From: Microbacterium foliorum
GTDB taxonomy: Bacteria; Actinomycetota; Actinomycetes; Actinomycetales; Microbacteriaceae
Direction: 5' to 3'
NCBI RefSeq assembly: GCF_006385575.1
Contig: NZ_CP041040.1
Span: forward strand, 1,922,001 to 1,986,000
Length of the DNA stretch: 64,000 bases
Shown in pieces: positions 45,117-53,636 of the stretch. Made by a program: the position numbers and the translations under genes. Every line of letters begins with the position of its first letter. The stretch's first letter is position 1. The notes under the pieces are model-generated. The model did not search any database and was not told where the DNA came from. It saw only the letters and a list, made by a program, of their open reading frames with translations.

Positions 45117-45617
45117 TCAATCGGTGAGGTCGAAGACCCACTCGTTCATCGTCAGGGCCGCACCACGGAACTCGTCCGTGACCGTGCCGACCATCTCGAA
45201 TCCGGCGCGTCGACAGACGCCGTTCGAGCCCGCGTTCTCGACGGACGGAAATGCCGTCAGGAACCTCCGCCCGGCGCGGTGCTGGCGCGCATCGTCGAGC
45301 AGCAGCCCGAGAGCTCGAGATGCCACGCCTCTCCCCTGTTCCTCCGGAAGAACGAACCACCCCGTCTCCCACGCGGGCTCGCCGCGCCACTCGACGTTCC
45401 AGAAGCCGATCGATCCGAGCGCCGCTCCCTCAGCATCTTCTATGACGAACATCCTGGCCTCTCCCGCATCCCACAGTCGCAGGTAGCGGGCGTGGCGGTC
45501 GAGCAGCTGCCGCTCGCTCTCGACGCCGTTCAGATGGGCCGTCATCTCCGGAGTGTTCGCCAGACGCAGCAACTCGAGATCCCCCGCGGACCAGGGTCTG
45601 AACGTCAGCGCATCCAT
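45117..45617 (-). CDS. GNAT-family N-acetyltransferase
   Basis: The 166-aa protein has a RimJ/RimL-like GNAT fold: LTFRPWSAGDLELLRLAN at the start, GSIGFWNVEWRGEPAWETGWFVLPEEQGRGVASRALGLLL with the acetyl-CoA loop EQGRGVA (about residues 96-102), and NAGSNGVCRRAGFEMVG at the C-terminus. It transfers an acetyl group to an amine; the substrate is unknown. The ATG at 45617 was chosen because the fold starts there; no ribosome site is visible and GATCGT lies 6 nt upstream. Confidence 0.88.
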   Translation of the reverse strand: MDALTFRPWSAGDLELLRLANTPEMTAHLNGVESERQLLDRHARYLRLWDAGEARMFVIEDAEGAALGSIGFWNVEWRGEPAWETGWFVLPEEQGRGVASRALGLLLDDARQHRAGRRFLTAFPSVENAGSNGVCRRAGFEMVGTVTDEFRGAALTMNEWVFDLTD

Positions 45618-45749
45618 GCGTGAACGATCGCACAGGCATCCGACATTCACCCGCTATACACCACAACGAGCGTGACCGTGTCGTGCTTGCTTTCCCCCGC
45701 ACCGACTGGTCAACTGAGGGGTCCGAACGAACACAAGCGAGGGGCCATC

Positions 45750-46904
45750 ATGCGCCGCAAGAACGACAGGCTGCAGCCGAAGAAGGTCCACACGACCGAG
45801 ACTCCCCCGGCTCAGCCCAAGACCGCGGCGGCAGCGATCGCCCGGATCAACCCCTTCATGTTCGGCCTGCTCGGTGCGCTCGGTGTGCTGGTCGCACTGC
45901 TGCTCGGCGGAATCGTCAATCAGCTCGCGACCGTGCTGGTCTACATCGGAGTCGCGCTCTTCCTGGCCCTCGGCCTCGACCCGATCGTGTCGTTCATCGA
46001 ACGCAGGCTCCCCCGACCGGCCGCCGTCGCGATCGTGGTCTCCGTGGTGATCCTGGCCTTCGCGGGAATCATCCTCGCGATCGTCCCGCTCCTGGTCGAA
46101 CAGGTGACCAATCTGATCCAGGACGGCCCCCAGATGGTCGAGGACTTCATGGCCAGCGCCTGGTTCAAGGACGTCAGCGAGCAGTTCGGCTCCACCTTCG
46201 ACGACGCGGCACAGGGCGTGCTGAGCTTCATCCAGGATCCGGGCAACATCCTGAACATCAGCGGCGGCGTCTTCGCGGTCGGCGCCGGCATCGCCGGTGG
46301 CTTCACCGGCATCACGATCGTCCTCATCCTGACCCTGTACTTCATGGCCTCGCTGCGCAGCATGAAGCGCGTCGCAGTGCGGTTCGTCCCCTCGTACCAG
46401 CGCGAGACCTTCGGAGGACTCCTCGAGGACGTCTCGGGCGCAGTCGGTCGTTACGTGATGGGACAGGCGAGCCTCGCTCTGATCAACGGCATCCTGAGCC
46501 TCATCGTGCTGAGCATCATCGGAGCACCGGTGCCTGCGCTGCTCGCGCTGCTCGCCTTCATCGGGTCGTTGATCCCGCTCGTCGGAACCCTGAGCGCATC
46601 GATCATCAACTCGCTGATCTGCCTCATCGCGAGCCCGATCACCGCGCTCATCGCGTTCGGCTACTACCTCGTCTACATGCAGATCGAGGCCTACGTGCTG
46701 TCGCCGCGGATCATGAACAAGGCGGTTGCCGTTCCCGGTTCCCTCGTGGTGATCGCTGCCATCGCCGGCGGCGCGCTCGGCGGGATCCTGGGCGCGCTTG
46801 TCGCGATCCCGGTCGCGGCCAGCGTCATCATCATCGTGCAGAAGGTCGTCTTCCCGACGCAGGACAGCAAGGTGGTCCCGCCGGGCACTCTCAGCGAACG
46901 GTGA
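45750..46904 (+). CDS. AI-2E family transporter (TqsA/PerM-like permease)
   Basis: The 384-aa protein has about eight membrane helices: two in the first 70 residues after a basic tail (FGLLGALGVLVALLLGG), a pair around AAVAIVVSVVILAFAGIILAIVPLL, then a periplasmic loop, and a C-terminal bundle (ILSLIVLSIIGAPVPALLALLAFIGSLIPLVGTLSA, YYLVYMQIEAYVLSPRIMNKAVAV, LGGILGALVAIPVAASVIIIV). The VPGS and IGSLIPLVG loop signatures fit the AI-2E/UPF0118 family. Members export signals or ions, or act as Na+/H+ antiporters; the substrate is unknown. GAGGGG precedes the ATG at 45750. The last 14 bp overlap the convergent lipid-kinase gene. Confidence 0.88.
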   Translation: MRRKNDRLQPKKVHTTETPPAQPKTAAAAIARINPFMFGLLGALGVLVALLLGGIVNQLATVLVYIGVALFLALGLDPIVSFIERRLPRPAAVAIVVSVVILAFAGIILAIVPLLVEQVTNLIQDGPQMVEDFMASAWFKDVSEQFGSTFDDAAQGVLSFIQDPGNILNISGGVFAVGAGIAGGFTGITIVLILTLYFMASLRSMKRVAVRFVPSYQRETFGGLLEDVSGAVGRYVMGQASLALINGILSLIVLSIIGAPVPALLALLAFIGSLIPLVGTLSASIINSLICLIASPITALIAFGYYLVYMQIEAYVLSPRIMNKAVAVPGSLVVIAAIAGGALGGILGALVAIPVAASVIIIVQKVVFPTQDSKVVPPGTLSER

Positions 46905-47820
46905 GGGCTGCGGGCTGAACCCGCACGGTGAAGTCGGAGACCGCTCCGACCTCTTCGCCATCGATCTCGAACGTCTGCGGCGACGCGAGCTGAACCCGCA
47001 CGCGCTCGGCGGAGATGTGGGTCGTCGAGTCGGTGCTCACGGCAGTATCGACATTGCCCATCATGCGGCGGATGCCGTTCTCCCAGACGAAGGCACGGAC
47101 GGTGTCGAGCCACTGCAGGGGCCCATCGGCGCTCACGAGCAGCATGTCGAGCAAGCCGTCATCGAGCACGGCGTCGGGCAGGAGACGGATGCCGCCCTGC
47201 ACCATGCCGCAGTTTCCGATCAGCATCGTATGACCGCGAAGACCTTGCGGCTCCTGATCGTCGAGTGTGAGGGTGATGTCGGTCATCTCGGTGCCGGCGA
47301 GGGCACGCCCCATCGCTTCGACGTACGCGATCCACCCGGCCCTGTTCTTCAGGTCCTCGTCGGTCTCCACCAGCATCTGCGCGTCGATGCCGAAGCCGAC
47401 CATCACCACGAACGCATGCTCGGTGCCGTCGTGATCGACCCAGCCCATGTCGATCCGCTGCGGCTCGCCGTCGCGGACCCGAGCCAGCGCGGCCGGGATG
47501 TCGTTCAAGGGGATCTCGAGGTTGCGAGCGAGCAGGTTGCCCGTGCCCTGCGGCACGATGCCGAGCGCGGAGTCCGTGCCCGCCAACGACTCAGCGACCG
47601 CCCTGACGGTGCCGTCTCCACCGACGGCGATCACCACGTCGCAGCCCGCCTCCACGGCCTCGGCGGCCATGCCGCGACCCGGGTCCTCGATGCTGGTCTC
47701 CCACCAGTCGACGGGCGTCTCGACGCCGTCGGAGACGAAGGTCGCGGCAACGGCTTCGCGTAGCGAATCCCCGTCAACCTTCGAGGGGTTCCAGATCACA
47801 CCGAGCTTCGAGATCGTCAT
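46891..47820 (-). CDS. diacylglycerol kinase family protein (second paralogue)
   Basis: The 309-aa lipid kinase of the DagK/YegS type has LGVIWNPSKVDGDSL, VVIAVGGDGTVRAVAE (about residues 60-75), GIVPQGTGNLLARNL (about 86-100), VVMVGFGIDAQM, and a C-terminal beta domain ending FEIDGEEVG. It differs from the 1883-2794 paralogue, which has GTGNDLARALG, so their substrates may differ. The ATG at 47820 lies 6 nt after TAGCCT, whose first three bases are the stop codon of glnE. The mRNA may thus be leaderless, with its own promoter inside the end of glnE. Confidence 0.9.
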   Translation of the reverse strand: MTISKLGVIWNPSKVDGDSLREAVAATFVSDGVETPVDWWETSIEDPGRGMAAEAVEAGCDVVIAVGGDGTVRAVAESLAGTDSALGIVPQGTGNLLARNLEIPLNDIPAALARVRDGEPQRIDMGWVDHDGTEHAFVVMVGFGIDAQMLVETDEDLKNRAGWIAYVEAMGRALAGTEMTDITLTLDDQEPQGLRGHTMLIGNCGMVQGGIRLLPDAVLDDGLLDMLLVSADGPLQWLDTVRAFVWENGIRRMMGNVDTAVSTDSTTHISAERVRVQLASPQTFEIDGEEVGAVSDFTVRVQPAALTVR

Positions 47821-47826
47821 GAAGCC

Positions 47827-47832
47827 AGGCTA
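47827..47832 (-). promoter_or_regulatory. -10 element (TAGCCT) overlapping the glnE stop codon
   Basis: TAG (47830-47832) ends glnE, and the same bases begin TAGCCT, 6 nt before the DagK ATG. Confidence 0.5.
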
Positions 47833-50805
47833 GCCGTAGAAGAGCTGCTCGAACGCCCTGCGCGCACGCCTCGTGACGCCCAGGTAGTCGTCGTCGAGCA
47901 CGCTCGCCGACCGATCGGGGTATCCGAGCAGCCGACCGATCGCATCGAGGTCGCGCGGATCCGTCGGCAGCACATCGCTCGTCTTGCCGGTGTAGAGGGT
48001 GATCGCGGAGCGCAGGCGGCTCGACAGCAGCCATGCGGCGCGGAGGAGATCGGCGGCATCCGCCGGCACGAATCCGGCATCGACGGCTGCTCCGAGGGCC
48101 GTGAGGGTCGACGTGGTCCGCAGCTCAGGGACGGCGTGGGCGTGCTGCAGCTGCAGAAGCTGCACCAGCCACTCGACGTCGCTGAGCGTGCCTGGACCGA
48201 GTTTCAGATGACGGCGCGGATCCACTCCCTGCGGCAGCCGCTCCCCCTCGACCCGCGCCTTGATCCGCTTGATCTCGCGGGTGCCCTGCAGATCGATCTC
48301 CGCGGGATACCGGATGCTGTCGGCGAGGGCCGTGAACTTCGCAATGAGCGTGGTGCTTCCCGCCACTCCGCGTGCCCGTAGCAGCGCCTGCGCCTCCCAC
48401 GAGAGCGACCAGCGTCGGTAGTACTCCGCATAGGCTTCGATCGACCGCACCACCGGGCCGTTGCGCCCCTCCGGTCGGAGGTCGGCATCGAGATCGAGCG
48501 GCACTCGATGATCGGTCAGGTGCTCCCGGAGTCCCGCGACGATGCGCGTGGCGAGCGACTGCGCCCGCTGAGGATCGACGCCGTTCGCGTCGTACACATA
48601 GAGGATGTCGGCGTCGGACCCGAAACCCAGCTCCGCTCCCCCGAACCGTCCCATGCCGATCACCGCGAAGTCGAGCGCCTCATCCTCGGCGGGTACGATC
48701 TCGCGCCGAACCGCGCGCAGCGCCGCCTGGATCGTGGCGTCGGTGATCTCGGTGAGCGAGGTCGCGATCTGCTCGATCGAGAGCACGTCGAGGACGCCGC
48801 CCATCGCCGTCCGCAGGAGCTCTCGACGTCGTAGGGCTCGAACCGCCTGCAACGCGTCACCCACGTTCCTGTGGCGTGTCTGGATCGCCCTGGCCTCCTC
48901 GTCGAGCGCGGCTCCGCTCCGCGGACGCAGCAGCTCGCTGCTGTCGAGCCAGGCGACCGACTCGGGGATCCACTCCATGAGCTCGCCGACGTAGCGCGAT
49001 GACGACAGAAGCCTTGTGAGACTCTCGGCGGCTCCGGACGAATCCCGCAGCATCCGGAGGAACCAGGGGGTGTCGCCGAGGCGCTCACTGATGCGGCGGA
49101 ACGCGATCAGCGCGTAGTCCGGGTCGCTGCCGTCGGCGAACCAGCGGACCATCACGGGCATGAGGTGGCGCTGGATGGTCGCCTTGCGACTCAACCCCGT
49201 CGTGAGCGCGCCGATGTGCCGCAGAGCGCCTGCGGGGTCGCGGAAGCCGATCGCCATGAGCCGATCGTGCGCCTGCGCGGTCGACAGGGTGCGCTCCTCT
49301 TCGGGCAGTGAGGCCACGGCACTCAGAAGAGGGCGGTAGAACAGCCGGGTGTGGATGTCGCGCACCTCACGCCGAACGCTCTCCCATCGAGCCCAGATCG
49401 CCTCGCCGGATTCTCCGAGACCCGTGCTGCGAGCCAGCACGCGCAGGCCGGCGGGCGTCCGAGGCATCAGGTGGGTGCGGCTGAGCTCCTTGAGCTGCAG
49501 TCTGTGCTCCATCAGCCGCAGCACGCAGTAGTCGTCAGCGAACGACGCTGCCTCTGCCCGACCGATGTAGCCGCCTTCGACGAGCGCGTCGAGGCTCTCC
49601 AGCGTGCCGCGCGTGCGCAGGCTCGGGTCGGTGAGGCCGTGAACGAGCTGCAGGAGCTGCACGGTGAACTCGATGTCCCGCAGGCCACCGGATCCCAGTT
49701 TCAGCTGGTGCGGCGCATCCTCCGGGTCGATGTGCTCCATGACCCGCTCGCGCATGCGCTGCACGCTGTCGACGAAGTTCTCTCGCGCGGCGCTGGAGAA
49801 GACCTTGGGCTGCACCGCGGCGATGTACTCGGCGCCGAGCTCGGGATCGCCTGCGAGAGGTCGTGCCTTCAGCAGCGCCTGGAACTCCCAGCTCTTGGCC
49901 CAGCGGTCGTAATACGCCAGGTGCGAGCCGAGTGATCGCACCAGCGCGCCCTGTTTGCCCTCTGGACGCAGTGCAGCATCGACCTCCCAGAGCGGCGGTT
50001 CGACCTCGATGCCGCTCAGACCCCGCATCGTCTCCCTGGCGAGGCGCGTCGCGATGTCGATCGCCTTCGATTCCGAGACGACCTCTTCGTCTGCCGTTCC
50101 CCCCACGAAGATCACGTCGACGTCGCTGACGTAGTTCAACTCGCGTGCGCCGGCCTTGCCCATGCCGATGATCGCGAGCTGTGTGGCGGCGACCTGTTCG
50201 TGGCTCATCGTGTCGACGAGCCGTCGACGGGCGACCGCGAGGGCTGCCTCGAGCGCCGCGCCGGCGATGTCGGCCAACGCTGCGGCGACGTCGCCGACGA
50301 TGCGAACGGGACTGTACGACGTGAGGTCGAACGCGGCGATCGCCGCGAGGTTGCGCCGGTAGGCGACTCGAAGCGTCACCACCGCCGCGTCGTCTCCGGA
50401 CTCGGCGAAGCCATCGCGGGCGCGGACTGCATCCAGCATCCGCTCGCGCAGTTGATCTGCCGACGGCAACTCGGGCATCGACTCGCCCAGCACCGTGATC
50501 TCACGAGGGTGTCGCAGGAAGAAATCCGCGAACCCCTGCGACGCGCCGAACACCCGCCACAGGCGTCTGCGCGCCTGCGCGTCGGCGAAGAGTGTCGCAA
50601 GCGGTGCCGGGTCACGCCGCGCCACGCGCAGCATCCCCTCGACCGCCGCATCGGGGTCGGCCCCGTCGGCTTCACCGAGCAGGAGGGATCGCTCGACACC
50701 GATCAGCGTCGCGAGCTCGGTGAGGTTCGCCGCCGCCTCACTGAGCTCGGCGAACCCCAGCCTGGCCAGCGCGGAGAGAGAGACGGAGTCGTCCGAACGG
50801 GCCAT
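47830..50805 (-). CDS. glnE: bifunctional glutamine synthetase adenylyltransferase/deadenylase
   Basis: GlnE attaches AMP to the Tyr of glutamine synthetase to switch it off, or removes it, according to nitrogen signals. The 991-aa protein has two nucleotidyltransferase domains in tandem. The first (deadenylase) has GMGKAGARELNYVSDVDVIFVG (about residues 217-238). The second (adenylyltransferase) has GMGRFGGAELGFGSDADILYVYD (about 713-735). Each carries its paired Asp residues, and helical linkers surround them. The substrate glnA is 3 kb away with an intact Tyr. The ATG is 9 bp from the glnA2 stop, so it is co-transcribed with glnA2. Confidence 0.96.
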   Translation of the reverse strand: MARSDDSVSLSALARLGFAELSEAAANLTELATLIGVERSLLLGEADGADPDAAVEGMLRVARRDPAPLATLFADAQARRRLWRVFGASQGFADFFLRHPREITVLGESMPELPSADQLRERMLDAVRARDGFAESGDDAAVVTLRVAYRRNLAAIAAFDLTSYSPVRIVGDVAAALADIAGAALEAALAVARRRLVDTMSHEQVAATQLAIIGMGKAGARELNYVSDVDVIFVGGTADEEVVSESKAIDIATRLARETMRGLSGIEVEPPLWEVDAALRPEGKQGALVRSLGSHLAYYDRWAKSWEFQALLKARPLAGDPELGAEYIAAVQPKVFSSAARENFVDSVQRMRERVMEHIDPEDAPHQLKLGSGGLRDIEFTVQLLQLVHGLTDPSLRTRGTLESLDALVEGGYIGRAEAASFADDYCVLRLMEHRLQLKELSRTHLMPRTPAGLRVLARSTGLGESGEAIWARWESVRREVRDIHTRLFYRPLLSAVASLPEEERTLSTAQAHDRLMAIGFRDPAGALRHIGALTTGLSRKATIQRHLMPVMVRWFADGSDPDYALIAFRRISERLGDTPWFLRMLRDSSGAAESLTRLLSSSRYVGELMEWIPESVAWLDSSELLRPRSGAALDEEARAIQTRHRNVGDALQAVRALRRRELLRTAMGGVLDVLSIEQIATSLTEITDATIQAALRAVRREIVPAEDEALDFAVIGMGRFGGAELGFGSDADILYVYDANGVDPQRAQSLATRIVAGLREHLTDHRVPLDLDADLRPEGRNGPVVRSIEAYAEYYRRWSLSWEAQALLRARGVAGSTTLIAKFTALADSIRYPAEIDLQGTREIKRIKARVEGERLPQGVDPRRHLKLGPGTLSDVEWLVQLLQLQHAHAVPELRTTSTLTALGAAVDAGFVPADAADLLRAAWLLSSRLRSAITLYTGKTSDVLPTDPRDLDAIGRLLGYPDRSASVLDDDYLGVTRRARRAFEQLFYG

Positions 50806-50814
50806 GGGCGACGC

Positions 50815-52158
50815 TCAGAGAAGCTCGAGGTTGTTCTTCAGCTCCAGCGGCGTGACCTGGCCACGGTAGGCCTCCCACTCCTTGCGCTTGTTGAGCAGCA
50901 CGTAGTTGAAGACCGACTCGCCGAGGGTCTCGGCGACGAGCTCGGAGCTCTCCATGTACTCGAGCGCGTGGTCGAGGCTCGCAGGCAGCGCCGAGTAGCC
51001 CAGCGCACGGCGCTCGGCGTCACTGAGCGACCACACGTTGTCCTCGGCCTCCGGCGGAAGCTCGTACTCCTCCTCGATGCCTTTGAGGCCCGCTGCAAGC
51101 ATGAGTGCGTAGGCGAGGTAGGGGTTCGCCGCAGAGTCGAGCGCGCGGTACTCGACGCGCGACGATCCGCCCTTGTTGGGCTTGTACATCGGCACCCGGA
51201 CGAGCGCGGAGCGGTTGTTATGGCCCCACGTGACGAAGCTCGGAGCCTCGTCGCCGCCCCAGAGGCGCTTGTACGAGTTGACGAACTGATTCGTCACCGC
51301 CGCCATCTCGTTGGCGTGCCGCAGGAGACCGGCGATGAAGTGGCGACCGGTCTTCGACAGCTGGTACTTCGCGCCCTCTTCGTAGAACGCGTTGCGCTCG
51401 CCCTCGAAGAGCGACATGTGCGTGTGCATGCCGCTGCCGGGGTGGCCGCTCAGAGGCTTCGGCATGAACGTCGCGTAGACGCCCTGCTCGATCGCGACCT
51501 CTTTGATGACCGTGCGGAACGTCATCACGTTGTCGGCCATGGTCAGCGCGTCCGCGTAGCGGAGGTCGATCTCGTTCTGCCCAGGCCCGCCCTCGTGGTG
51601 GCTGAACTCGACGGAGATCCCAAGATCTTCGAGCATCCGCACCGATCGGCGGCGGAAGTCGTGCGCCGTGCCACCGGGCACGTTGTCGAAGTACCCGGCC
51701 GAGTCGACCGGAACCGGCCCCTCAGGACCGAACGACGAGGACTTGAGCAGGTAGAACTCGATCTCGGGGTGCGTGTAGAAGGTGAACCCGGCGTCGGCGG
51801 CCTTGGCCAGAGTGCGCTTGAGCACGTGCCGCGGGTCGGACACGGCAGGTCGCCCGTCGGGCGTGGTGATGTCGCAGAACATGCGCGCGGTGGGGTCGAT
51901 CTCGCCGCGCCACGGCAGAGTCTGGAACGTGGTGGGGTCGGGCTGCGCGAGCAGGTCGGACTCGTAGCTGCGGGTCAGGCCCTCGATGGCAGAGCCGTCG
52001 AAGCCGATCCCCTCGGCGAACGCGCCCTCGACCTCGGCCGGCGCGATGGCGACGGACTTGAGGGTGCCGATGACATCAGTGAACCACAGGCGGACGAACT
52101 TGACGCCCCGCTCTTCGATCGTCCGGAGGACGAAATCTCTCTGCTTGTCCACGGTCAC
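50815..52158 (-). CDS. glnA2: glutamine synthetase, GlnA2-type
   Basis: The 447-aa second glutamine synthetase shows KFVRLWFTDVIGTLKSVAI, GFDGSAIEGLTR, the metal-binding HPEIEFYLLKS, GQNEIDLRYADALT, MPKPLSGHPGSGMHTHMSLF and NRSALVRVPMY. At the adenylylation position it has EEEYELPPEAEDNV, so a Tyr is present. GlnA2-like enzymes of actinobacteria often have low glutamine synthetase activity or act on other amines. The GTG overlaps the small upstream gene as GTGA, and glnE follows after 9 bp. The three genes form an operon. Confidence 0.92.
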   Translation of the reverse strand: MTVDKQRDFVLRTIEERGVKFVRLWFTDVIGTLKSVAIAPAEVEGAFAEGIGFDGSAIEGLTRSYESDLLAQPDPTTFQTLPWRGEIDPTARMFCDITTPDGRPAVSDPRHVLKRTLAKAADAGFTFYTHPEIEFYLLKSSSFGPEGPVPVDSAGYFDNVPGGTAHDFRRRSVRMLEDLGISVEFSHHEGGPGQNEIDLRYADALTMADNVMTFRTVIKEVAIEQGVYATFMPKPLSGHPGSGMHTHMSLFEGERNAFYEEGAKYQLSKTGRHFIAGLLRHANEMAAVTNQFVNSYKRLWGGDEAPSFVTWGHNNRSALVRVPMYKPNKGGSSRVEYRALDSAANPYLAYALMLAAGLKGIEEEYELPPEAEDNVWSLSDAERRALGYSALPASLDHALEYMESSELVAETLGESVFNYVLLNKRKEWEAYRGQVTPLELKNNLELL

Positions 52159-52370
52159 TCAGCGCCCTTGCCGGTGCCGGCGTCCCAGCCGCTCTCGGCT
52201 GCTTCCTCCTCGGCCCAGGCACGCGAGCGCTCCTTGAGCTTCTCGGGGGCACGAGACGCTTCGACCTCGGTGTCGAACGGACCGACGCGGTCAGCGGAGG
52301 CGGAGATCATGCCGAACTCCACCTGACCGGTCTCCAGGTTGTACCAGTACTTCTCATCGCCGTTCGACAT
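52155..52370 (-). CDS. small SPOR-like protein upstream of glnA2
   Basis: The 71-aa protein begins EKYWYNLETGQVEFG and continues VGPFDTEVEASRAPEKLKERSRAWAEEE, a pattern annotated as SPOR-like in other actinobacteria. It is small, soluble and acidic. The functional link to glnA2 and glnE is only positional. The ATG at 52370 has AAGAAGGGG about 8 nt upstream, a true ribosome site in contrast to many neighbours. Its stop overlaps the glnA2 start. Confidence 0.75.
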   Translation of the reverse strand: MSNGDEKYWYNLETGQVEFGMISASADRVGPFDTEVEASRAPEKLKERSRAWAEEEAAESGWDAGTGKGAE

Positions 52371-52427
52371 GGCCGATCCCCTTCTTCACGTGGTGTCATC
52401 GATCCTATCGGCGCTGACGTCGGTCGC

Positions 52428-52433
52428 TAAGCT
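52428..52433 (+). promoter_or_regulatory. -10 element (TAAGCT) for leaderless ppgK
   Basis: It ends 7 nt before the ATG at 52441. Confidence 0.55.
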
Positions 52434-52440
52434 ATCGACC

Positions 52441-53187
52441 ATGGCAAAAGCGATCGGCGTCGATATCGGCGGCACGGGAATCAAGGCAGGTCTCGTCGAC
52501 CTGGAGCACGGCACCATGGCCTCGGACAGGGTGCGCGTGCCCACTCCCAAGGGCGCATCTCCGCAGGATGTCCTCGAGGCGGTGCAGACAGTTCTGAAGA
52601 CCCTCGACGTCAAGGACTCGACTCTGCCGCTCGGCGTGGCGTTCCCCGCCATCGTCAAACGCGGCAAGACTCTTTCTGCCGCGAACGTCTCGAAGGAGTG
52701 GGTGGACTTCGACGCCGAGAGGTTCTTCCGCGACGGACTCGGACGCAACATCGTGTTCGTGAACGACGCCGACGCCGCGGGTGTCGCCGAAGCGCGCCAC
52801 GGTGCGGCCCGCGATGTGCGCGGCTTCACGCTGCTCACCACGCTCGGAACCGGCATCGGCTCGGCGTTCCTCAACGACGGCGTGCTGCTGCCGAACACCG
52901 AGCTCGGTCACCTGAACTTCGGCGAGTACGAGTCCGTCGAGACCTACGCCGCAACGTCCGCGCGCGAGCGTGAAGGACTCAGCTGGTCGGAGTGGGCCGA
53001 GCGTCTGCAGAAGTTCTACTCGCACATCGAGTTCCTCTTCAGCCCCGATCTGTTCGTGGTCGGCGGCGGCGTGTCGAAGAACGCCGGAGACTTCCTCCCG
53101 CTGCTCGACCTCAAGACCCCGATCGTCCCGGCGATCCACCGCAACAACTCGGGCATCATCGGCGCGGCATCCCTCGCCGGCGACTGA
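52441..53187 (+). CDS. ppgK: polyphosphate glucokinase
   Basis: The enzyme phosphorylates glucose with polyphosphate (or ATP). The 248-aa ROK-fold protein has the phosphate-1 loop AIGVDIGGTGIKAGLVD (residues 4-20), the catalytic Asp in FVNDADAAGVAEA (about 100-112), the phosphate-2 segment TTLGTGIGSAFL, the ROK glucose-binding NTELGHLNFG (about 150-159), and VVGGGVSKNAGDFLP. A Lys-rich polyphosphate-binding stretch is less evident than in some relatives. The ATG is leaderless (TAAGCT 7 nt upstream); the 34-codon extension is rejected. A terminator follows at 53207-53237. Confidence 0.95.
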   Translation: MAKAIGVDIGGTGIKAGLVDLEHGTMASDRVRVPTPKGASPQDVLEAVQTVLKTLDVKDSTLPLGVAFPAIVKRGKTLSAANVSKEWVDFDAERFFRDGLGRNIVFVNDADAAGVAEARHGAARDVRGFTLLTTLGTGIGSAFLNDGVLLPNTELGHLNFGEYESVETYAATSAREREGLSWSEWAERLQKFYSHIEFLFSPDLFVVGGGVSKNAGDFLPLLDLKTPIVPAIHRNNSGIIGAASLAGD

Positions 53188-53206
53188 CCCCACGACCATC
53201 GACAGC

Positions 53207-53237
53207 AGAAGGCCCCGCCGATCCGGTGGGGCCTTCT
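53207..53237. terminator. terminator shared by ppgK and rnpB
   Basis: There are 14-bp arms (53207-53220 and 53224-53237, one G-T pair) with an ATC loop between convergent ppgK and rnpB; TTCG follows on the plus strand. Confidence 0.85.
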
Positions 53238-53248
53238 TCGATGTCTGG

Positions 53249-53611
53249 GCGAATGGGCCGACCTGTACGCCGGGTTCTGTTCCGGGGTTCTTCGCCCCTT
53301 CGACGGCCATCTCTCTCGGCGACACGTTGCCGTGGCACTCTAGCGGTCTACCCGAGGACTCGGCGAGCCGCGTCAACATCCTCTGTCTGACCTTGCTCCG
53401 GACGAGGTTTACCTGGCGGGCCATGTCACCATGGCCCCCGGTGGTCTCTTACACCACCCTTTCACCCTTACCCCTTGCGGGGCGGTCTGCTCTCTGTGGC
53501 ACTTTCTCGCGGATTGCTCCGGGTGGGCGTTACCCACCGTCCTGCCCTGAGGAGCCCGGACGTTCCTCGGTGCGGTTGCCCGCCACGCGACCGTCCAGTC
53601 GACCCATTCGC
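53249..53611 (-). ncRNA. rnpB: RNase P RNA, bacterial type A
   Basis: The catalytic RNA of RNase P cleaves the 5' leader of tRNA precursors. On the minus strand the conserved P4 segment GAGGAACGTCCGGGCTCC lies at 53551-53568, the CCGCAAGGGGTAAGGGTGAAA region follows, and GGTGGTGTAAGAGACCACC is present. The 3' part has ACAGAACCCGGCGTACAG. The ends fold as P1: the 5' stretch GCGAATGGGTCGAC pairs with the 3' stretch GTCGGCCCATTCGC. The length of about 363 nt is typical of an actinobacterial type A RNA. TAGACT (53618-53623) is the -10, placed 7 nt from the 5' end. Confidence 0.96.
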
Positions 53612-53617
53612 ACGTCC

Positions 53618-53623
53618 AGTCTA
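53618..53623 (-). promoter_or_regulatory. rnpB -10 element (TAGACT)
   Basis: TAGACT is placed so that +1 falls at about 53611, the P1 5' end. The expected -35 region overlaps the last codons of the upstream polymerase gene. Confidence 0.6.
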
Positions 53624-53636
53624 CGACCAGAGCGCC

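Noticed and set aside
50200..52326. A 708-codon open frame antisense to glnE and glnA2
   Set aside because: Both covered genes have unambiguous catalytic motifs; the frame is a codon-bias shadow.
52339..52440. 34-codon N-terminal extension of ppgK
   Set aside because: It has no family match; the ATG at 52441 has a leaderless -10 at the correct distance and starts the ROK fold.
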